Below, piece after piece: positions 8,351 through 18,006 of a stretch of 58,798 nt of DNA. A model generated the notes under the pieces. It did no database searches. It saw only the letters and a program-made list of their open reading frames with translations, and was not told the origin of the DNA. The first letter of the stretch is position 1. Each line of letters starts with the position of its first letter. The stretch covers positions 1 to 58,798 of the forward strand of contig RFGF01000089.1 of the NCBI GenBank assembly GCA_003695915.1, written 5' to 3'. The position numbers and the translations under genes are program-made. The DNA is from Nitrospirota bacterium. GTDB taxonomy: Bacteria; Nitrospirota; Nitrospiria; Nitrospirales; UBA8639.

Positions 8351-9838
8351 ATGGACGATCTGAACGACCAACGACGTCAACGTCTCGCCAAATTGGAGAC
8401 CTTGCGCCAACTCGGAATCTCGCCCTATGGAACCCGTTTCGAGGTGACGCACACGGTCGAAGAGATTCAAGCGCGGTATGGAGAAGTAGGCAAGGAAGAA
8501 CTCGATCGCGATCCGATTACCTGTCGCATTGCCGGTCGCCTCGTGGCCCTCCGCCGATTTGGAAAGGCCGCGTTCGCCTCGCTTCAAGAGGAAGGCTCGC
8601 GGCTTCAAGTCTACCTCAGGCGCGACCTCCTAGGAGATCAGGCTTACCGCATCTGCCACGAACTCGATCTCGGCGACTGGATCGGTGTCGAAGGGCGCCT
8701 GTTCCGAACCAAAACCAACGAACTGACGGTCGAAGCGACCTCGCTCACGTTTCTGGCCAAAGGGCTTCGCCCTCTCCCTGAAAAATGGCATGGGTTGACG
8801 GATATCGAAACTCGCTATCGCCAACGATATCTCGACCTGATCGCCAATCCCTCGGTCTATCGCATTTTCCGTCTCAGAAGCCGAATCATCGCCCGCATTC
8901 GATCGTTCCTGACGGAGCGCGGCTACTTGGAAGTCGAAACGCCGATGATGCACCCGATTCCCGGCGGAGCGACCGCCCGTCCGTTCGTCACGCATCACAA
9001 TGCGTTGAATATCGATTTATACCTGCGCGTCGCACCGGAATTATATCTCAAGCGGCTCATCGTGGGCGGATTCCGCCGAGTGTTCGAGATCAATCGGAAT
9101 TTTCGCAACGAAGGGATCTCCACGATTCACAACCCCGAGTTCACCATGCTCGAGTTTTATCAATCATATGCCGACTACCGCGATCTCATGCACTTGACCG
9201 AGGAACTCTTTGTCGAGTTGGCGCAGGATGTCTGCGGCTCGACGACGATCACGTATCAGGGAGCAACGATCGACCTGACACCACCGTGGCGCACACTCTC
9301 GTATTTCGACGCCATCGTAGATCTCAATAAACTCCCGCGCGACGTGTTGACGAGCCTCGATCACGCGGTCAAAGCTGCACAGCAATTGAATGTAGCAGTC
9401 GATCCTCGAGCCGGGCTCCGCTCCGTGCTCATTCGCTTGTTCGAAGAAACCGTCGAAGCCGCTTTGGTGCAACCGACATTCATCACCGATTTCCCCATCG
9501 AGATTTCTCCGCTCGCCAAACGGAAGGAAACCGATCCCTCGCTCACCGACCGATTCGAAGTCTTTATCGCCGGACGAGAACTGGCCAACGGGTTCTCCGA
9601 GCTGAACGACCCACTCGATCAACGCGCACGCTTCGAGGCTCAGGCAGCGCTCCGCGCCGCCGGGGATGAAGAAGCACAGTACGTGGACGAAGATTTTCTG
9701 CGCGCCTTGGAATATGGCATGCCACCGACCGCCGGCGAAGGCATCGGCATTGATCGGCTGGTGATGCTGCTCACTGACCAACCCTCCATTCGAGATGTCA
9801 TTCTGTTTCCTCAGCTCCGTCCAGAAAAACCATCGTGA
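8351..9838 (+). CDS. lysS: Lysyl-tRNA synthetase, class II
   Basis: LysS charges tRNA-Lys with lysine in the cytoplasm. The 495-residue protein has an N-terminal OB-fold anticodon-binding domain (about residues 55-155) and a class II core. Motif 1 includes RGYLEVETPMMHPIPGGATARPF, motif 2 is FRNEGISTIHNPEFTMLEFY, and motif 3 ends in GIGIDRLVMLL. It overlaps lolC by four bases (GTGA), which points to co-translation in the lnt-prfB-lysS-lolC-lolD operon. The binding site before ATG 8351 is weak. Confidence 0.96.
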   Translation: MDDLNDQRRQRLAKLETLRQLGISPYGTRFEVTHTVEEIQARYGEVGKEELDRDPITCRIAGRLVALRRFGKAAFASLQEEGSRLQVYLRRDLLGDQAYRICHELDLGDWIGVEGRLFRTKTNELTVEATSLTFLAKGLRPLPEKWHGLTDIETRYRQRYLDLIANPSVYRIFRLRSRIIARIRSFLTERGYLEVETPMMHPIPGGATARPFVTHHNALNIDLYLRVAPELYLKRLIVGGFRRVFEINRNFRNEGISTIHNPEFTMLEFYQSYADYRDLMHLTEELFVELAQDVCGSTTITYQGATIDLTPPWRTLSYFDAIVDLNKLPRDVLTSLDHAVKAAQQLNVAVDPRAGLRSVLIRLFEETVEAALVQPTFITDFPIEISPLAKRKETDPSLTDRFEVFIAGRELANGFSELNDPLDQRARFEAQAALRAAGDEEAQYVDEDFLRALEYGMPPTAGEGIGIDRLVMLLTDQPSIRDVILFPQLRPEKPS

Positions 9839-11118
9839 CTCTTCCCTATGAAATATTCGTTGGGCTTCGGTATCTCCGAGCCAAACGCCGACAGCGCACC
9901 ATTTCGTTGAATACGTTTATCTCGATCCTGGGGATTACACTCGGTGTCGCGGCGCTGATCGGCACATTGGGAATTATGACCGGATTCAAAGAGGACTTAC
10001 AGGCCAAGATCTTGGGAACCACGGCCCATATCATCGTTCAAGAGCACGGCAAAGCCACGATGAAACACTATGACCAAGTCGCCGACCGGATCGAAACGGT
10101 CCCTGGAGTGGTCGCCGCTGCCCCTTTTATTTTGAAACAAGTGCTTCTCGCTTCCCGGTCGGGAGTCCAAGGCATTCTACTGCGCGGCATCGATCCCGAA
10201 CGAGAACCCCGAGTGACGGACCTCGAGGCCAACCTGCTTCATGGCCGACTTTCCGATCTTGATCGGCCACGCACGCACACCCAACCCTCAAACGACCAGG
10301 CCTCGCGTTCCGACCACCCGCAAGCTCGCTCCACTCCGGGTATCATCTTAGGGAAAGAACTGGCCTTGCGCTTGGGAGTCTTTCTCGGCGATCTGGTGAA
10401 CATCGTCTCGCCCGTGGGTCCATCGGCATCCATCACCATGACGCCTAAAATCCGGCCGTTTCTGGTCGTGGGTCTCTTCGAATCGGGCATGTACGAATAT
10501 GACTCCTCCTTAGCGTATATTTCGCTGGCCGAGGCACAACGCTTCTTCAACCTCGGCGAGACGGCCACGGGCATTCAGGTTCGCGTGCAGGATGTCTTTG
10601 CGGCCGGAGAGATTGCTCGTGCGATCGAAGCGACGCTCGGTCCTGCGTTCTTGGCCAGAGATTGGATGCAATTGAACCGCAATCTGTTTTCCGCGTTGAA
10701 ATTGGAAAAAACCATGATGTTCCTGCTGTTGGTCCTGATTACCTTGGTCGCTTCGTTCAACATCGTCGGAACGCTCACCATGATTGTGAATGAAAAGCAG
10801 CGAGAAATCGCCATTCTCAAAGCCATGGGCGCAACACCGAATGCCATCATGCGAATCTTTATGCTCAACGGAGTGGTCATCGGTCTCACTGGCACAGCCA
10901 TCGGCGTGCCGTTGGGCTATATGTTTTTGTGGCTGATTCAAACTTATTGGACCTTCGATCCGACCGTGTACTATATTTCTCATATTCCTGTACATGTTCA
11001 AGCCGTTGACGTACTCTTGGTTTCGCTCTCGGCTATTCTGATTAGCTTTGCCGCCACCCTATATCCATCCCGACAAGCCGCCAAACTCGAGCCGGTTACC
11101 GCCCTTCGGTATGAATAA
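9835..11118 (+). CDS. lolC: LolC/LolE-family lipoprotein-releasing ABC permease
   Basis: LolC/E permeases extract outer-membrane lipoproteins from the inner membrane and hand them to LolA. The 427-residue protein has one N-terminal membrane helix ([19 protein letters not shown]), a large periplasmic MacB-like domain and three C-terminal helices of the FtsX type, including the coupling motif [12 protein letters not shown] polar insert rich in His, Ser and Pro lies near residues 143-165 in the periplasmic part. A single permease gene suggests a homodimeric LolFD-type arrangement. GTG 9835 overlaps the lysS stop, and the 3' end overlaps lolD by eight bases. Confidence 0.92.
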   Translation: MTLPYEIFVGLRYLRAKRRQRTISLNTFISILGITLGVAALIGTLGIMTGFKEDLQAKILGTTAHIIVQEHGKATMKHYDQVADRIETVPGVVAAAPFILKQVLLASRSGVQGILLRGIDPEREPRVTDLEANLLHGRLSDLDRPRTHTQPSNDQASRSDHPQARSTPGIILGKELALRLGVFLGDLVNIVSPVGPSASITMTPKIRPFLVVGLFESGMYEYDSSLAYISLAEAQRFFNLGETATGIQVRVQDVFAAGEIARAIEATLGPAFLARDWMQLNRNLFSALKLEKTMMFLLLVLITLVASFNIVGTLTMIVNEKQREIAILKAMGATPNAIMRIFMLNGVVIGLTGTAIGVPLGYMFLWLIQTYWTFDPTVYYISHIPVHVQAVDVLLVSLSAILISFAATLYPSRQAAKLEPVTALRYE

Positions 11119-11866
11119 CGCCGCATTGGACGCTCATCCTGCCATCAATCCCCTGATCCGTATCCAGGATTTGTACAAATGTTTTCAACTCGGGCAGCAC
11201 ACGATCGAAGTTTTGCGAGGCATCGATCTAGAGGTCTATCGCGGAGACTTCATCGCCGTCGTCGGAGCTTCAGGAGCTGGCAAGAGCACACTTTTACACA
11301 TCATGGGCACGCTCGATCGCCCCAGTCGAGGAACCATGTTGTTCGAAGGGATCAATGTCTTCACCCAATCCGAAACAGTCCTTGCACAATTTCGGAATCG
11401 GAAAATCGGCTTCGTCTTTCAATTTCACCACCTGCTTCCGGAATTCTCGGCGCTCGAAAACACTTTTCTACCGGCCTTGATCCAAAAACAACCCTTGTTT
11501 CGAGCCCGCGAAGCTGCCGAAACGCTCCTCCGCGAGGTAGGGCTTGGCCATCGTCTTCATCACAAACCCGGAGAACTCTCGGGTGGAGAGCAGCAACGGG
11601 TGGCCGTCGCTCGTGCGCTCATTCGGAATCCTGAACTAGTCCTTGCCGATGAGCCCACGGGCAATCTCGATACACACACCGGCGAGACGCTATTTGCCCT
11701 GCTACGAGAAATGAATCTGAAGCGCGGCACCGCTTTCGTAATCGTCACCCACAATGAAAAGCTCGCCATGCAGACCGACCGGCTCATTCAATTGGAAGAT
11801 GGGAGGATCTTATCCGACCAGCGATTGCGGCCGGTTCAGCCAGCGCAATCGCATGATCCTCATTGA
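11111..11866 (+). CDS. lolD: LolD-family ABC transporter ATPase
   Basis: LolD powers lipoprotein release by the LolC/E permease. The 251-residue protein has Walker [11 protein letters not shown]-loop [15 protein letters not shown], signature [15 protein letters not shown], Walker [13 protein letters not shown] and the H-loop VTHNEK, all canonical. The HLLPEF stretch is typical of LolD, distinguishing it from MacB-type ATPases. ATG 11111 lies inside the end of lolC (eight-base overlap). In many related genomes bamA and lpxD follow; here a convergent gene follows instead. Confidence 0.94.
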   Translation: MNNAALDAHPAINPLIRIQDLYKCFQLGQHTIEVLRGIDLEVYRGDFIAVVGASGAGKSTLLHIMGTLDRPSRGTMLFEGINVFTQSETVLAQFRNRKIGFVFQFHHLLPEFSALENTFLPALIQKQPLFRAREAAETLLREVGLGHRLHHKPGELSGGEQQRVAVARALIRNPELVLADEPTGNLDTHTGETLFALLREMNLKRGTAFVIVTHNEKLAMQTDRLIQLEDGRILSDQRLRPVQPAQSHDPH

Positions 11867-11966
11867 GCTGGATGCATGCCGTACGGGCATACGAAAGGCC
11901 GTTCACTGAGACGGTGTTTTCGTCAAAGGAACGCGAAGCCTCACCGAGGCGGCTCGAAACCAGGTG

Positions 11967-12683
11967 CTACGGGGCTGCAGTAATGCGGTCTTTAATGGTA
12001 TCGAAGGTGGATTTCGGGATGACGTTTTTCGCGACGAGTTCTCCTCGGAGACGATAGGGACGATTGTCGACAATCTTTTGCGCAGTTTCCTTCGACACAC
12101 CGAGAAACAACACCAAATCGCTGACTGAAGCGGTATTGATATTGATTGGAGCACGACCAAGAGATGGTGAGGCCGAATCTGACGGAAGCGACGACGAAGA
12201 TTGTTGCGATGGCGAGGGAGGCGGGGCCGTCTTCGACGAGGGGACGAGACCTGCAGTGCGTTGCTGTCTGGCTTCTTTCAATTCTTTTTGATAGCGAAGC
12301 ACCGTTCGTTTTAATGCTGCATTCTGATTTTTGAGTGCGATCAACTCGTTTTTCAATGCCTGGAATTTGGTGAGCACTTCCCGTTGTTTCTTCATCAATT
12401 CGGCTTGTTTAGCTTGTAACATGGCCTGTTCGCTCTGCCGGCTCTCCTTGATCCGCTGAAGCTCGGACGCCATCTGCTCAACTTCCGCGTTCAGCTTTTT
12501 ATTCACCTCTCGTAAATTGTTGAGCTGTTGTTCAAGGGCATCCCGATGCATGCGGATTTTTTCCAGTTCGGCTTTTGCCGATTCGACCTCGGCGACGGCC
12601 GCGGTATATTTGCTCTTGGAAACCACGCAGCCTGTCAGCGTGATGAGAAACACTAGCCCCAAAATAAATGCTCGCCGCATCAT
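11967..12683 (-). CDS. Lipoprotein with long coiled coil and C-terminal helix-hairpin-helix domain
   Basis: The 238-residue product has a type II signal peptide with lipobox LTGC (Cys19 from the first Met). Residues about 28-140 are a continuous charged heptad-rich coiled coil. A Pro/Ser-rich linker follows, and residues about 180-236 (ININTASVSDLVLFLGVSKETAQKI region) form a helix-hairpin-helix domain of the ComEA kind. Such HhH domains bind DNA or proteins. The +2 residue is Val, so outer-membrane sorting is likely. AGGAG precedes the tandem ATGs. It converges on lolD. A role in DNA uptake or in envelope scaffolding is possible; I cannot decide. Confidence 0.85.
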   Translation of the reverse strand: MMRRAFILGLVFLITLTGCVVSKSKYTAAVAEVESAKAELEKIRMHRDALEQQLNNLREVNKKLNAEVEQMASELQRIKESRQSEQAMLQAKQAELMKKQREVLTKFQALKNELIALKNQNAALKRTVLRYQKELKEARQQRTAGLVPSSKTAPPPSPSQQSSSSLPSDSASPSLGRAPININTASVSDLVLFLGVSKETAQKIVDNRPYRLRGELVAKNVIPKSTFDTIKDRITAAP

Positions 12684-12892
12684 AGAATCTCCTGGTTTAG
12701 CGATAAGAAAGCCTCATCTCGATTCGCATTCCGTGGCTCTCCGAACTTGCTATCTTTCTATCTTTCTTTTGGAGTTCGGTTACGCTCCTTGATCAGCCGA
12801 GTTCCCGATCGCCTTTCGAAAGATGATGTAAAGGAACATGGCTATCAAGTCAAGCGGGACGACTGCTGACGCATTCCCGATTAATAATTTGT

Positions 12893-13684
12893 CTACAAGA
12901 GATACAACTGCGGTCGGCGATCTTTGAAGAGGTTGTTATACGGATTGATAGATTTGTCTCGAGCTTCGTGGACATCGATATCGACAAAGACCAACTCCGA
13001 CCGATCCTCCGGAGCGCGATGCAGGATTGTTCCGTTCGGACTGACAATCTCGCTTTTGCCGATGAATCGTAGAGGGGGCTTTCCCCCTCGTGCTTCTTCG
13101 CCAATCCGATTGGCCGTAATAGCGAATACGCGATTTTCCAGGCAGCGAGTGACCATGGCATCCGGGCAATGCGGAAGCACGAGATTCGAGGGATGACACA
13201 GCACATCCGCTCCTTTGAGTGCAAGCGTGCGGGCCGATTCCGGATACAGCCAATCAAAGCAAATCAAGATTCCCAATTTGGCTATTTTGATATCCCAGAC
13301 CTGAAAACCCGTATCGCCAGGCGAAAAAAAGAGGGTTTCTTCAAAAAACAGATGTGTTTTGCGATAAGCACCGATGAATCCTTGAGGCCCGATCAAGATC
13401 GCAGAGTTATAAAACCGACGACCATGCCGCTCCGGCAGGCCAGCCACTACATAACAAGCCTGTCGCTTGGCCCACTCCATCAACCGGCGAGTGGTCTGCC
13501 CGGTTGGAATGTCCTCTGCCAGATGGGCGACTTCTTCTGGAAATACGAATTGGTAACCGGTCATCGCCAATTCTGGGAGCACGACGACATCACAGGCCAC
13601 ATCGCGCAACTGTTCCAGCACCATATCTAAATTGCGCTCTACGGCACCGAAGATTGGCTCGAACTGATAATACCCGACGCGCAT
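12893..13684 (-). CDS. Carbon-nitrogen hydrolase (nitrilase superfamily)
   Basis: The 263-residue protein is a single nitrilase-fold domain. The catalytic triad is visible as Glu in VVLPELAMTGY (about residue 38), Lys in YRKTHLFFEE (about 108) and Cys in ILICFDWLYPE (about 141). These enzymes hydrolyse amides such as N-carbamoyl amino acids, omega-amidase substrates or N-acyl compounds; the substrate here cannot be read from sequence. No signal peptide is seen, so it is cytoplasmic. It sits just beyond the terminator of the SmbP gene and is likely transcribed separately. Confidence 0.88.
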   Translation of the reverse strand: MRVGYYQFEPIFGAVERNLDMVLEQLRDVACDVVVLPELAMTGYQFVFPEEVAHLAEDIPTGQTTRRLMEWAKRQACYVVAGLPERHGRRFYNSAILIGPQGFIGAYRKTHLFFEETLFFSPGDTGFQVWDIKIAKLGILICFDWLYPESARTLALKGADVLCHPSNLVLPHCPDAMVTRCLENRVFAITANRIGEEARGGKPPLRFIGKSEIVSPNGTILHRAPEDRSELVFVDIDVHEARDKSINPYNNLFKDRRPQLYLL

Positions 13685-13705
13685 CGTGTAACCATCAACA
13701 ATAAA

Positions 13706-13734
13706 AAAGCGGGCAGACGTGCGCTGCCCGCTTT
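13706..13734 (-). terminator. Rho-independent terminator after the SmbP gene
   Basis: AAAGCGGGCAG (13706-13716) pairs perfectly with 13724-13734 across a 7-nt loop. On the minus strand the hairpin is followed by a T-rich tract. It lies 35 bases after the stop of the SmbP-like gene and closes the operon that begins at 17354. Confidence 0.9.
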
Positions 13735-13768
13735 GACTCGGCCTCGCTCGCTAATCTTCAATCCTTTT

Positions 13769-14122
13769 TTAATGCACCTCTTCCAAGTGCATGATTGCGC
13801 TCTTCGCATGCTTGGTCGCTACTTCGGCATGCCCTTCTTTGCCATGCGCAATCGCTTCCATCAATTCATGAACCCCTTCGTTCAAATGCGGATTGTTCAT
13901 CTCTTTTTGTGCAGCTTTGGCATGCATCAAGGCCTCTTCTGCGTGCTCGACCAAGGCATCCGCATGTCCCATGCTTCCATGCTTCACAGCGCCTTTGGCA
14001 TGCGCGATCGCTTCTGCCACATGGGGATTTCCTGCCACGGCCGATCCAATGTATAGGAAAGCGATGAGAACGAACACGACACCCAACCACACGCTGCTGC
14101 GTTGGAATCCAGCTTTGCGCAT
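13769..14122 (-). CDS. smbP: SmbP-like small periplasmic His-rich metal-binding protein
   Basis: The 117-residue precursor has a signal peptide ending near SAVAG-NPHV. The mature part is almost wholly helical, with repeated units such as HAKGAVKHG, GHADALVEHA, ALMHAKAAQ and AIAHGKEGHA. It contains 13 histidines and no Cys. This matches SmbP, described in the ammonia oxidiser Nitrosomonas europaea as a copper-binding helical-bundle protein. The likely role is periplasmic Cu (or Ni/Zn) buffering. The start at 14122 has a strong AAAGGAGG; an upstream in-frame ATG at 14197 would hide the signal peptide. It is last in the HDAC-cytochrome-rhodanese operon. Confidence 0.88.
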   Translation of the reverse strand: MRKAGFQRSSVWLGVVFVLIAFLYIGSAVAGNPHVAEAIAHAKGAVKHGSMGHADALVEHAEEALMHAKAAQKEMNNPHLNEGVHELMEAIAHGKEGHAEVATKHAKSAIMHLEEVH

Positions 14123-14207
14123 TGCAACCTCCTTTGGAAAAAATTGGATAAAACATGCAGGGCTTCGTCCGAGCCCTACGGTATCCTCGCATGGCACAGG
14201 AGATAGA

Positions 14208-15077
14208 TCAAGAAGGTTTGGCCTCGGCTTGGCCTGTCACTTTGTACAACAGTTTCACGTCTTTTTCGGTCGGCGCTGCAAAGTCGCGACTCCATTCCCA
14301 CCATGAGCCAGGATAGGTGCGGACCTTGCGATAACCTGCAAGCCGCAAGACACAATACAACCAGGCAGCGCGAAGCCCTCCCAAACAGTAGGTAATAATT
14401 TCTTGATCTTCTCGAATGCCGTGTTCCTCGAAAACAGCTCGGATCGTCGTCACGTCTTTGACAGTGGCATCCTTGTTCAAAAACCGATTCCAGGGAATGT
14501 TGATCGCAGTCGGAATATGCCCGGCGCGGGGGATACCCTCCACCTCTTTGCCAGCATACTCTTCCACGCTCCGGGCATCGATGATGACCGTATCCGGGTG
14601 AGGACGTTTGATCAATTTCTTCAATTCGTGTTTTTCGACGATTAACTCCGGACGAGGAGCAGCGCGAAAGGTTCCACGCGGTTTCGTGACTGGATCATGT
14701 TGATACGGACGATGTTCTTGGATCCACTTGACCCATCCCCCGTCGAGAATCCAAACTCGAGAATGCCCGAGGTATTGCAGCATCCAGAACATCCGCCCTT
14801 CATCGCCCCAATTGTCGAATGGATTCGAATAAATGACGACGTCGCTGTCGTTGCTGATACCCAATGACTGAAGCCGGCGCTCAATGGCCCCAAGATCCGG
14901 ATTCAACAATCCCTTTGCCACGGCTTCGGGGTCGCTGTATTCATGCCAGGTACTGCACACGGCTCCGGGAATATGGGACGAATAGGCCGCTCGTCCCCGC
15001 ACATCGATAATGACCAAGTCGTCTCGCCCTAAGTTTTGAGCCAAAGTTTCCGTGTCGATGAGAAAATCGCGTACCAT
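14208..15077 (-). CDS. Two-domain sulfurtransferase (rhodanese family)
   Basis: The 289-residue protein has two tandem rhodanese domains. The N-terminal one (residues 1-125, VIIDVRGRAAYSSHIPGAV) lacks the active Cys. The C-terminal one (about 150-275) carries the active loop CLGGLRAAW. This layout fits thiosulfate:cyanide or 3-mercaptopyruvate sulfurtransferases. There is no signal peptide, so it acts in the cytoplasm on sulfane sulfur. GAGGA precedes ATG 15077. It lies 21 bases after the five-heme cytochrome gene, in the same transcript. Confidence 0.9.
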   Translation of the reverse strand: MVRDFLIDTETLAQNLGRDDLVIIDVRGRAAYSSHIPGAVCSTWHEYSDPEAVAKGLLNPDLGAIERRLQSLGISNDSDVVIYSNPFDNWGDEGRMFWMLQYLGHSRVWILDGGWVKWIQEHRPYQHDPVTKPRGTFRAAPRPELIVEKHELKKLIKRPHPDTVIIDARSVEEYAGKEVEGIPRAGHIPTAINIPWNRFLNKDATVKDVTTIRAVFEEHGIREDQEIITYCLGGLRAAWLYCVLRLAGYRKVRTYPGSWWEWSRDFAAPTEKDVKLLYKVTGQAEAKPS

Positions 15078-15098
15078 AATGCCGGTCCTCTTCTATTT

Positions 15099-16403
15099 TC
15101 ATGACGTGCCAGATAGTCCTTTTGTGCGTCCCGCCTCGACCGAAACAGCGCAACCAAATTGTAATGCAGGTTGTCGTTGCAACGCGACCGCCAGGGTCTG
15201 ATCCAACGGAAATGCTCGCTGATAAATGACGAAGCGATACGGATCATCGGCAGTCAAGCCATAGCGCTCCCGCAGCATCTCATGTTGGCCATCGGTCAAA
15301 ATATGATAGCGGATTCGCGCTTCGACGATCCATCGTTCCGCGTCTTTGGGAATTGTATACGTAAAATCATATTCTCGACTGGCCAACGGCAAGAGACGGT
15401 TATCGTACACCTCGACGATCACCGGCTGCCAGAGAATCCATCGGCCCATCGTCTCGGCTTGATGATGCACAATCTTCCCATGTTCATCCTTGACGAGGAA
15501 CTCGATCGTAAAATGACGGTCGGGATCGCCTGTCGGGATCTTATGCCCTGCCCCGGCGTTGACGAGTGTCAAACGAAACGTCACTCGGCCTCCAGGCTTG
15601 GGCTCTAACGGATCGGCCGTAACCTGCACGGCAATCGCGCGCTTGATCATCTCCGGGTCGTGTCCGCCGCGCCAAAGATGTCGTCGCCCCAGCCGGATAG
15701 GTCCGCCATCTGCGACAGGACGGAGGACTTGCGGCATATGGCAACTTTGGCAAATCATACCTCGTTCCTGCATGAAAAATTTTCCTTCGTACTCGGCATA
15801 CGTGCCGCACGGGCCCACATTATAAAATTGAAACGGACCGGACACGACATTATGACAACGATAACAAATCTGCGTGGTCCGGAACGAGGGATCGAATTTG
15901 GTGGGATGAGGGGCTACCGAATCGTCGAACGGTCCCCAAATGGCACCGTCTCGCACGTGGCAAACGGCACAGGTCACACCTTCAGCCTGAAACTCGGGAT
16001 CAAACCGATAATTAGGAACCTGCACGGCACGTTCGACTCGATTCCGCGGAATGTCCTGAATGAGGGTCGGCTGTTGATTTTCCAGTGGGGCATGACAGTT
16101 CAAGCAAATCCAAATATTATCGTCTTTTTTCCAATAGGCCTGAAAAAACGGGTCTCGATAGGCAAACGCATGAATGCTGGTCTTCCATTCTTCGTAAATC
16201 TCTCGATGACATGCCCCGCAATCTTCGGCTTTCAAGCTCTTCAGCCCGGTCGGTACTTTTTGGAAGGGAATCGCTCTGGCATAATCATCGCGCAACCCAA
16301 AAATTACGGTGGGACGCAATTCCGTGTAGAAGATATAAAGAGCCAGCGCGAGTCCCAGCAGAAGCAGCATCCAGAACCGTATCCCTCGCTTCCGCCGTGC
16401 CAT
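15099..16403 (-). CDS. Membrane-anchored five-heme cytochrome c (cytochrome c554-like)
   Basis: The 434-residue protein has an uncleaved N-terminal anchor (WMLLLLGLALALYIFY) and five CxxCH heme sites: CGACH (62-66), CLNCH (100-104), CAVCH (145-149), CYRCH (180-184) and CQSCH (218-222). Extra conserved His residues could be distal ligands. Residues about 245-400 form a beta-rich domain (VTFRLTLVNAGAGHKIPTG) seen in multiheme cytochromes of the c554 type. It should face the periplasm and carry electrons; no partner reductase is encoded nearby. It begins six bases after the HDAC-like gene. Confidence 0.92.
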   Translation of the reverse strand: MARRKRGIRFWMLLLLGLALALYIFYTELRPTVIFGLRDDYARAIPFQKVPTGLKSLKAEDCGACHREIYEEWKTSIHAFAYRDPFFQAYWKKDDNIWICLNCHAPLENQQPTLIQDIPRNRVERAVQVPNYRFDPEFQAEGVTCAVCHVRDGAIWGPFDDSVAPHPTKFDPSFRTTQICYRCHNVVSGPFQFYNVGPCGTYAEYEGKFFMQERGMICQSCHMPQVLRPVADGGPIRLGRRHLWRGGHDPEMIKRAIAVQVTADPLEPKPGGRVTFRLTLVNAGAGHKIPTGDPDRHFTIEFLVKDEHGKIVHHQAETMGRWILWQPVIVEVYDNRLLPLASREYDFTYTIPKDAERWIVEARIRYHILTDGQHEMLRERYGLTADDPYRFVIYQRAFPLDQTLAVALQRQPALQFGCAVSVEAGRTKGLSGTS

Positions 16404-16409
16404 CGATGC

Positions 16410-17354
16410 TTACGCGTCCAGGAGAGTGCGCAGATGCCGTTCCACCGAGGCTGCCAAGGCCTGAAGATGATACCCGCCTTCCAAACACGACACGATCCTT
16501 CCTTCTGCATGGCGGGCGGCGATCTCTCGCACGATGGAGGTCAACATAGCATAGCCATCTTCCGTGAGTTCCATGCTCGCCAGCGGATCGGCTCGATGGG
16601 CATCAAACCCGGCCGAAATCATCACACATTCAGGACGAAAGGCATCGGCAGCCGCAACTAATATCGTCTCGAATACCTCCTGATACCGGGCATCGCCTTC
16701 GCCGGCGGGCATCGGCACATTGATGGTGAAGCCTTCACCCTGCCCAGCCCCGCGTTCAGAAGCCAACCCCGTCCCTGGATAGAGAGGATGTTGATGGATG
16801 CTGAAAAACAGCACGGTCGGATCCTCGTAAAAGGCCTGTTGGGTCCCATTGCCATGATGCACATCCCAATCCACGATCAATACGCGAGCGATCCCATACC
16901 GACGTTGCACATATCGCGTCGCGATGGCGACATTGTTAAAAAAACAAAATCCCATCGCGCGATCGCGCTCGGCATGATGGCCGGGCGGGCGCACGGCACA
17001 AAACGCCTGATCGACTGCGCGGGTCATCACCGCATCCACGGCAGCCAACGCTCCCCCGACCGCCAAATAAGCGGCAGAGATCGTTTTCGGACACAGCATC
17101 GTATCGGGATCTACCGGCACATACCCGCTCTGTGGCACACGGCGCTCCAAGCGCTCGACATATCCTGGATCATGAATCGTACAAATCCAGTTGCGCGATG
17201 CAGGCTGAGGATTCAATTGCGTGAGCCGAGCGAGCATTCCCGAGGATTCGAGCTGCTTCCGAATAGCTCGCAATCGCTCGGGCGATTCCGGATGCGAGGG
17301 CCCCATTTCGTGCTCCAGATAGGCGGGATGAGACACGAACCCGACTCGACCCAT
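16410..17354 (-). CDS. Histone deacetylase family protein (AcuC/acetylpolyamine amidohydrolase-like)
   Basis: Bacterial members of the arginase/deacetylase fold remove acetyl groups from small amines or proteins in a Zn-dependent reaction. The 314-residue protein has the active-site pair RPPGHHAE, the FFNNVAIATRY segment, the metal ligands in VDWDVHHGNGT and SAGFDAHRADPL, and the glycine-rich CLEGGYHL loop. All expected residues are present. GGAGAG lies before ATG 17354. It heads the minus-strand operon with the cytochrome, the sulfurtransferase and SmbP. An AT-rich 7-bp inverted repeat (CTCTATA/TATAGAG, 17375-17400) lies in its upstream region. Confidence 0.92.
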   Translation of the reverse strand: MGRVGFVSHPAYLEHEMGPSHPESPERLRAIRKQLESSGMLARLTQLNPQPASRNWICTIHDPGYVERLERRVPQSGYVPVDPDTMLCPKTISAAYLAVGGALAAVDAVMTRAVDQAFCAVRPPGHHAERDRAMGFCFFNNVAIATRYVQRRYGIARVLIVDWDVHHGNGTQQAFYEDPTVLFFSIHQHPLYPGTGLASERGAGQGEGFTINVPMPAGEGDARYQEVFETILVAAADAFRPECVMISAGFDAHRADPLASMELTEDGYAMLTSIVREIAARHAEGRIVSCLEGGYHLQALAASVERHLRTLLDA

Positions 17355-17600
17355 ACCTTCTCTCCTTCTCTAACCTCTATACAACTTATAACTTATAGAG
17401 AAAGCATCGTGCCAAAAGAGACAGGCTGATCCATTACGACTCAACAATTGACGAGGTCATGTTCGACCAGTGGGCATCCTATCATATCATATTCTCATAT
17501 TCCGAGATCGAAGACATGGTCGACAATTTCGCCTATGGCGTGATAGCATCATCCGCGATGCGTTCATAAAACCGCTCGTTCCTAAACGTCCCTGTATCCC

Positions 17601-17915
17601 ATGTCCAATCCCAAAATCGAACAATTCAAAAAAGTCCTCCAACTCGATCCAAACGACGAAACTCTCTGGTTCGGTTTGGGAAACGTCTATATGGACGACG
17701 AAACGTGGGATGAAGCGATCTCGGCGTTTCAACGTTGTCTCGCAGTTCAACCCCGCTATTCCGCCGCTTATTATGCGCTGGCCAAGGCCTACCACCATGC
17801 CGGTGACCTCGAAGCTTGCCGACGGATTTGCGAGCACGGCATCGAAGTGGCCTCGAGCAACGGCGATCTTCTTGTCGTCAAAAACCTAGAGGCGCTCAAA
17901 TCCTCGCTCGCCTAA
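17601..17915 (+). CDS. Small TPR protein
   Basis: The 104-residue protein is made of about two and a half tetratricopeptide repeats: FKKVLQLDPNDETLWFGLGNVY, AISAFQRCLAVQPRYSAAYYALA and a third partial unit. It has no signal peptide or membrane segment. TPRs bind partner proteins; the partner is unknown. The gene is a single unit between two minus-strand operons and has no clear ribosome binding site before ATG 17601. Confidence 0.8.
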   Translation: MSNPKIEQFKKVLQLDPNDETLWFGLGNVYMDDETWDEAISAFQRCLAVQPRYSAAYYALAKAYHHAGDLEACRRICEHGIEVASSNGDLLVVKNLEALKSSLA

Positions 17916-18006
17916 GCCTTTCACTTGTTGGCTCAAGAGCCATCAAAGGCCCCCAGCATCAAGCCTCCGATCGTTCCGGTGCCCCATCAAACGTAATATT
18001 GAGATA

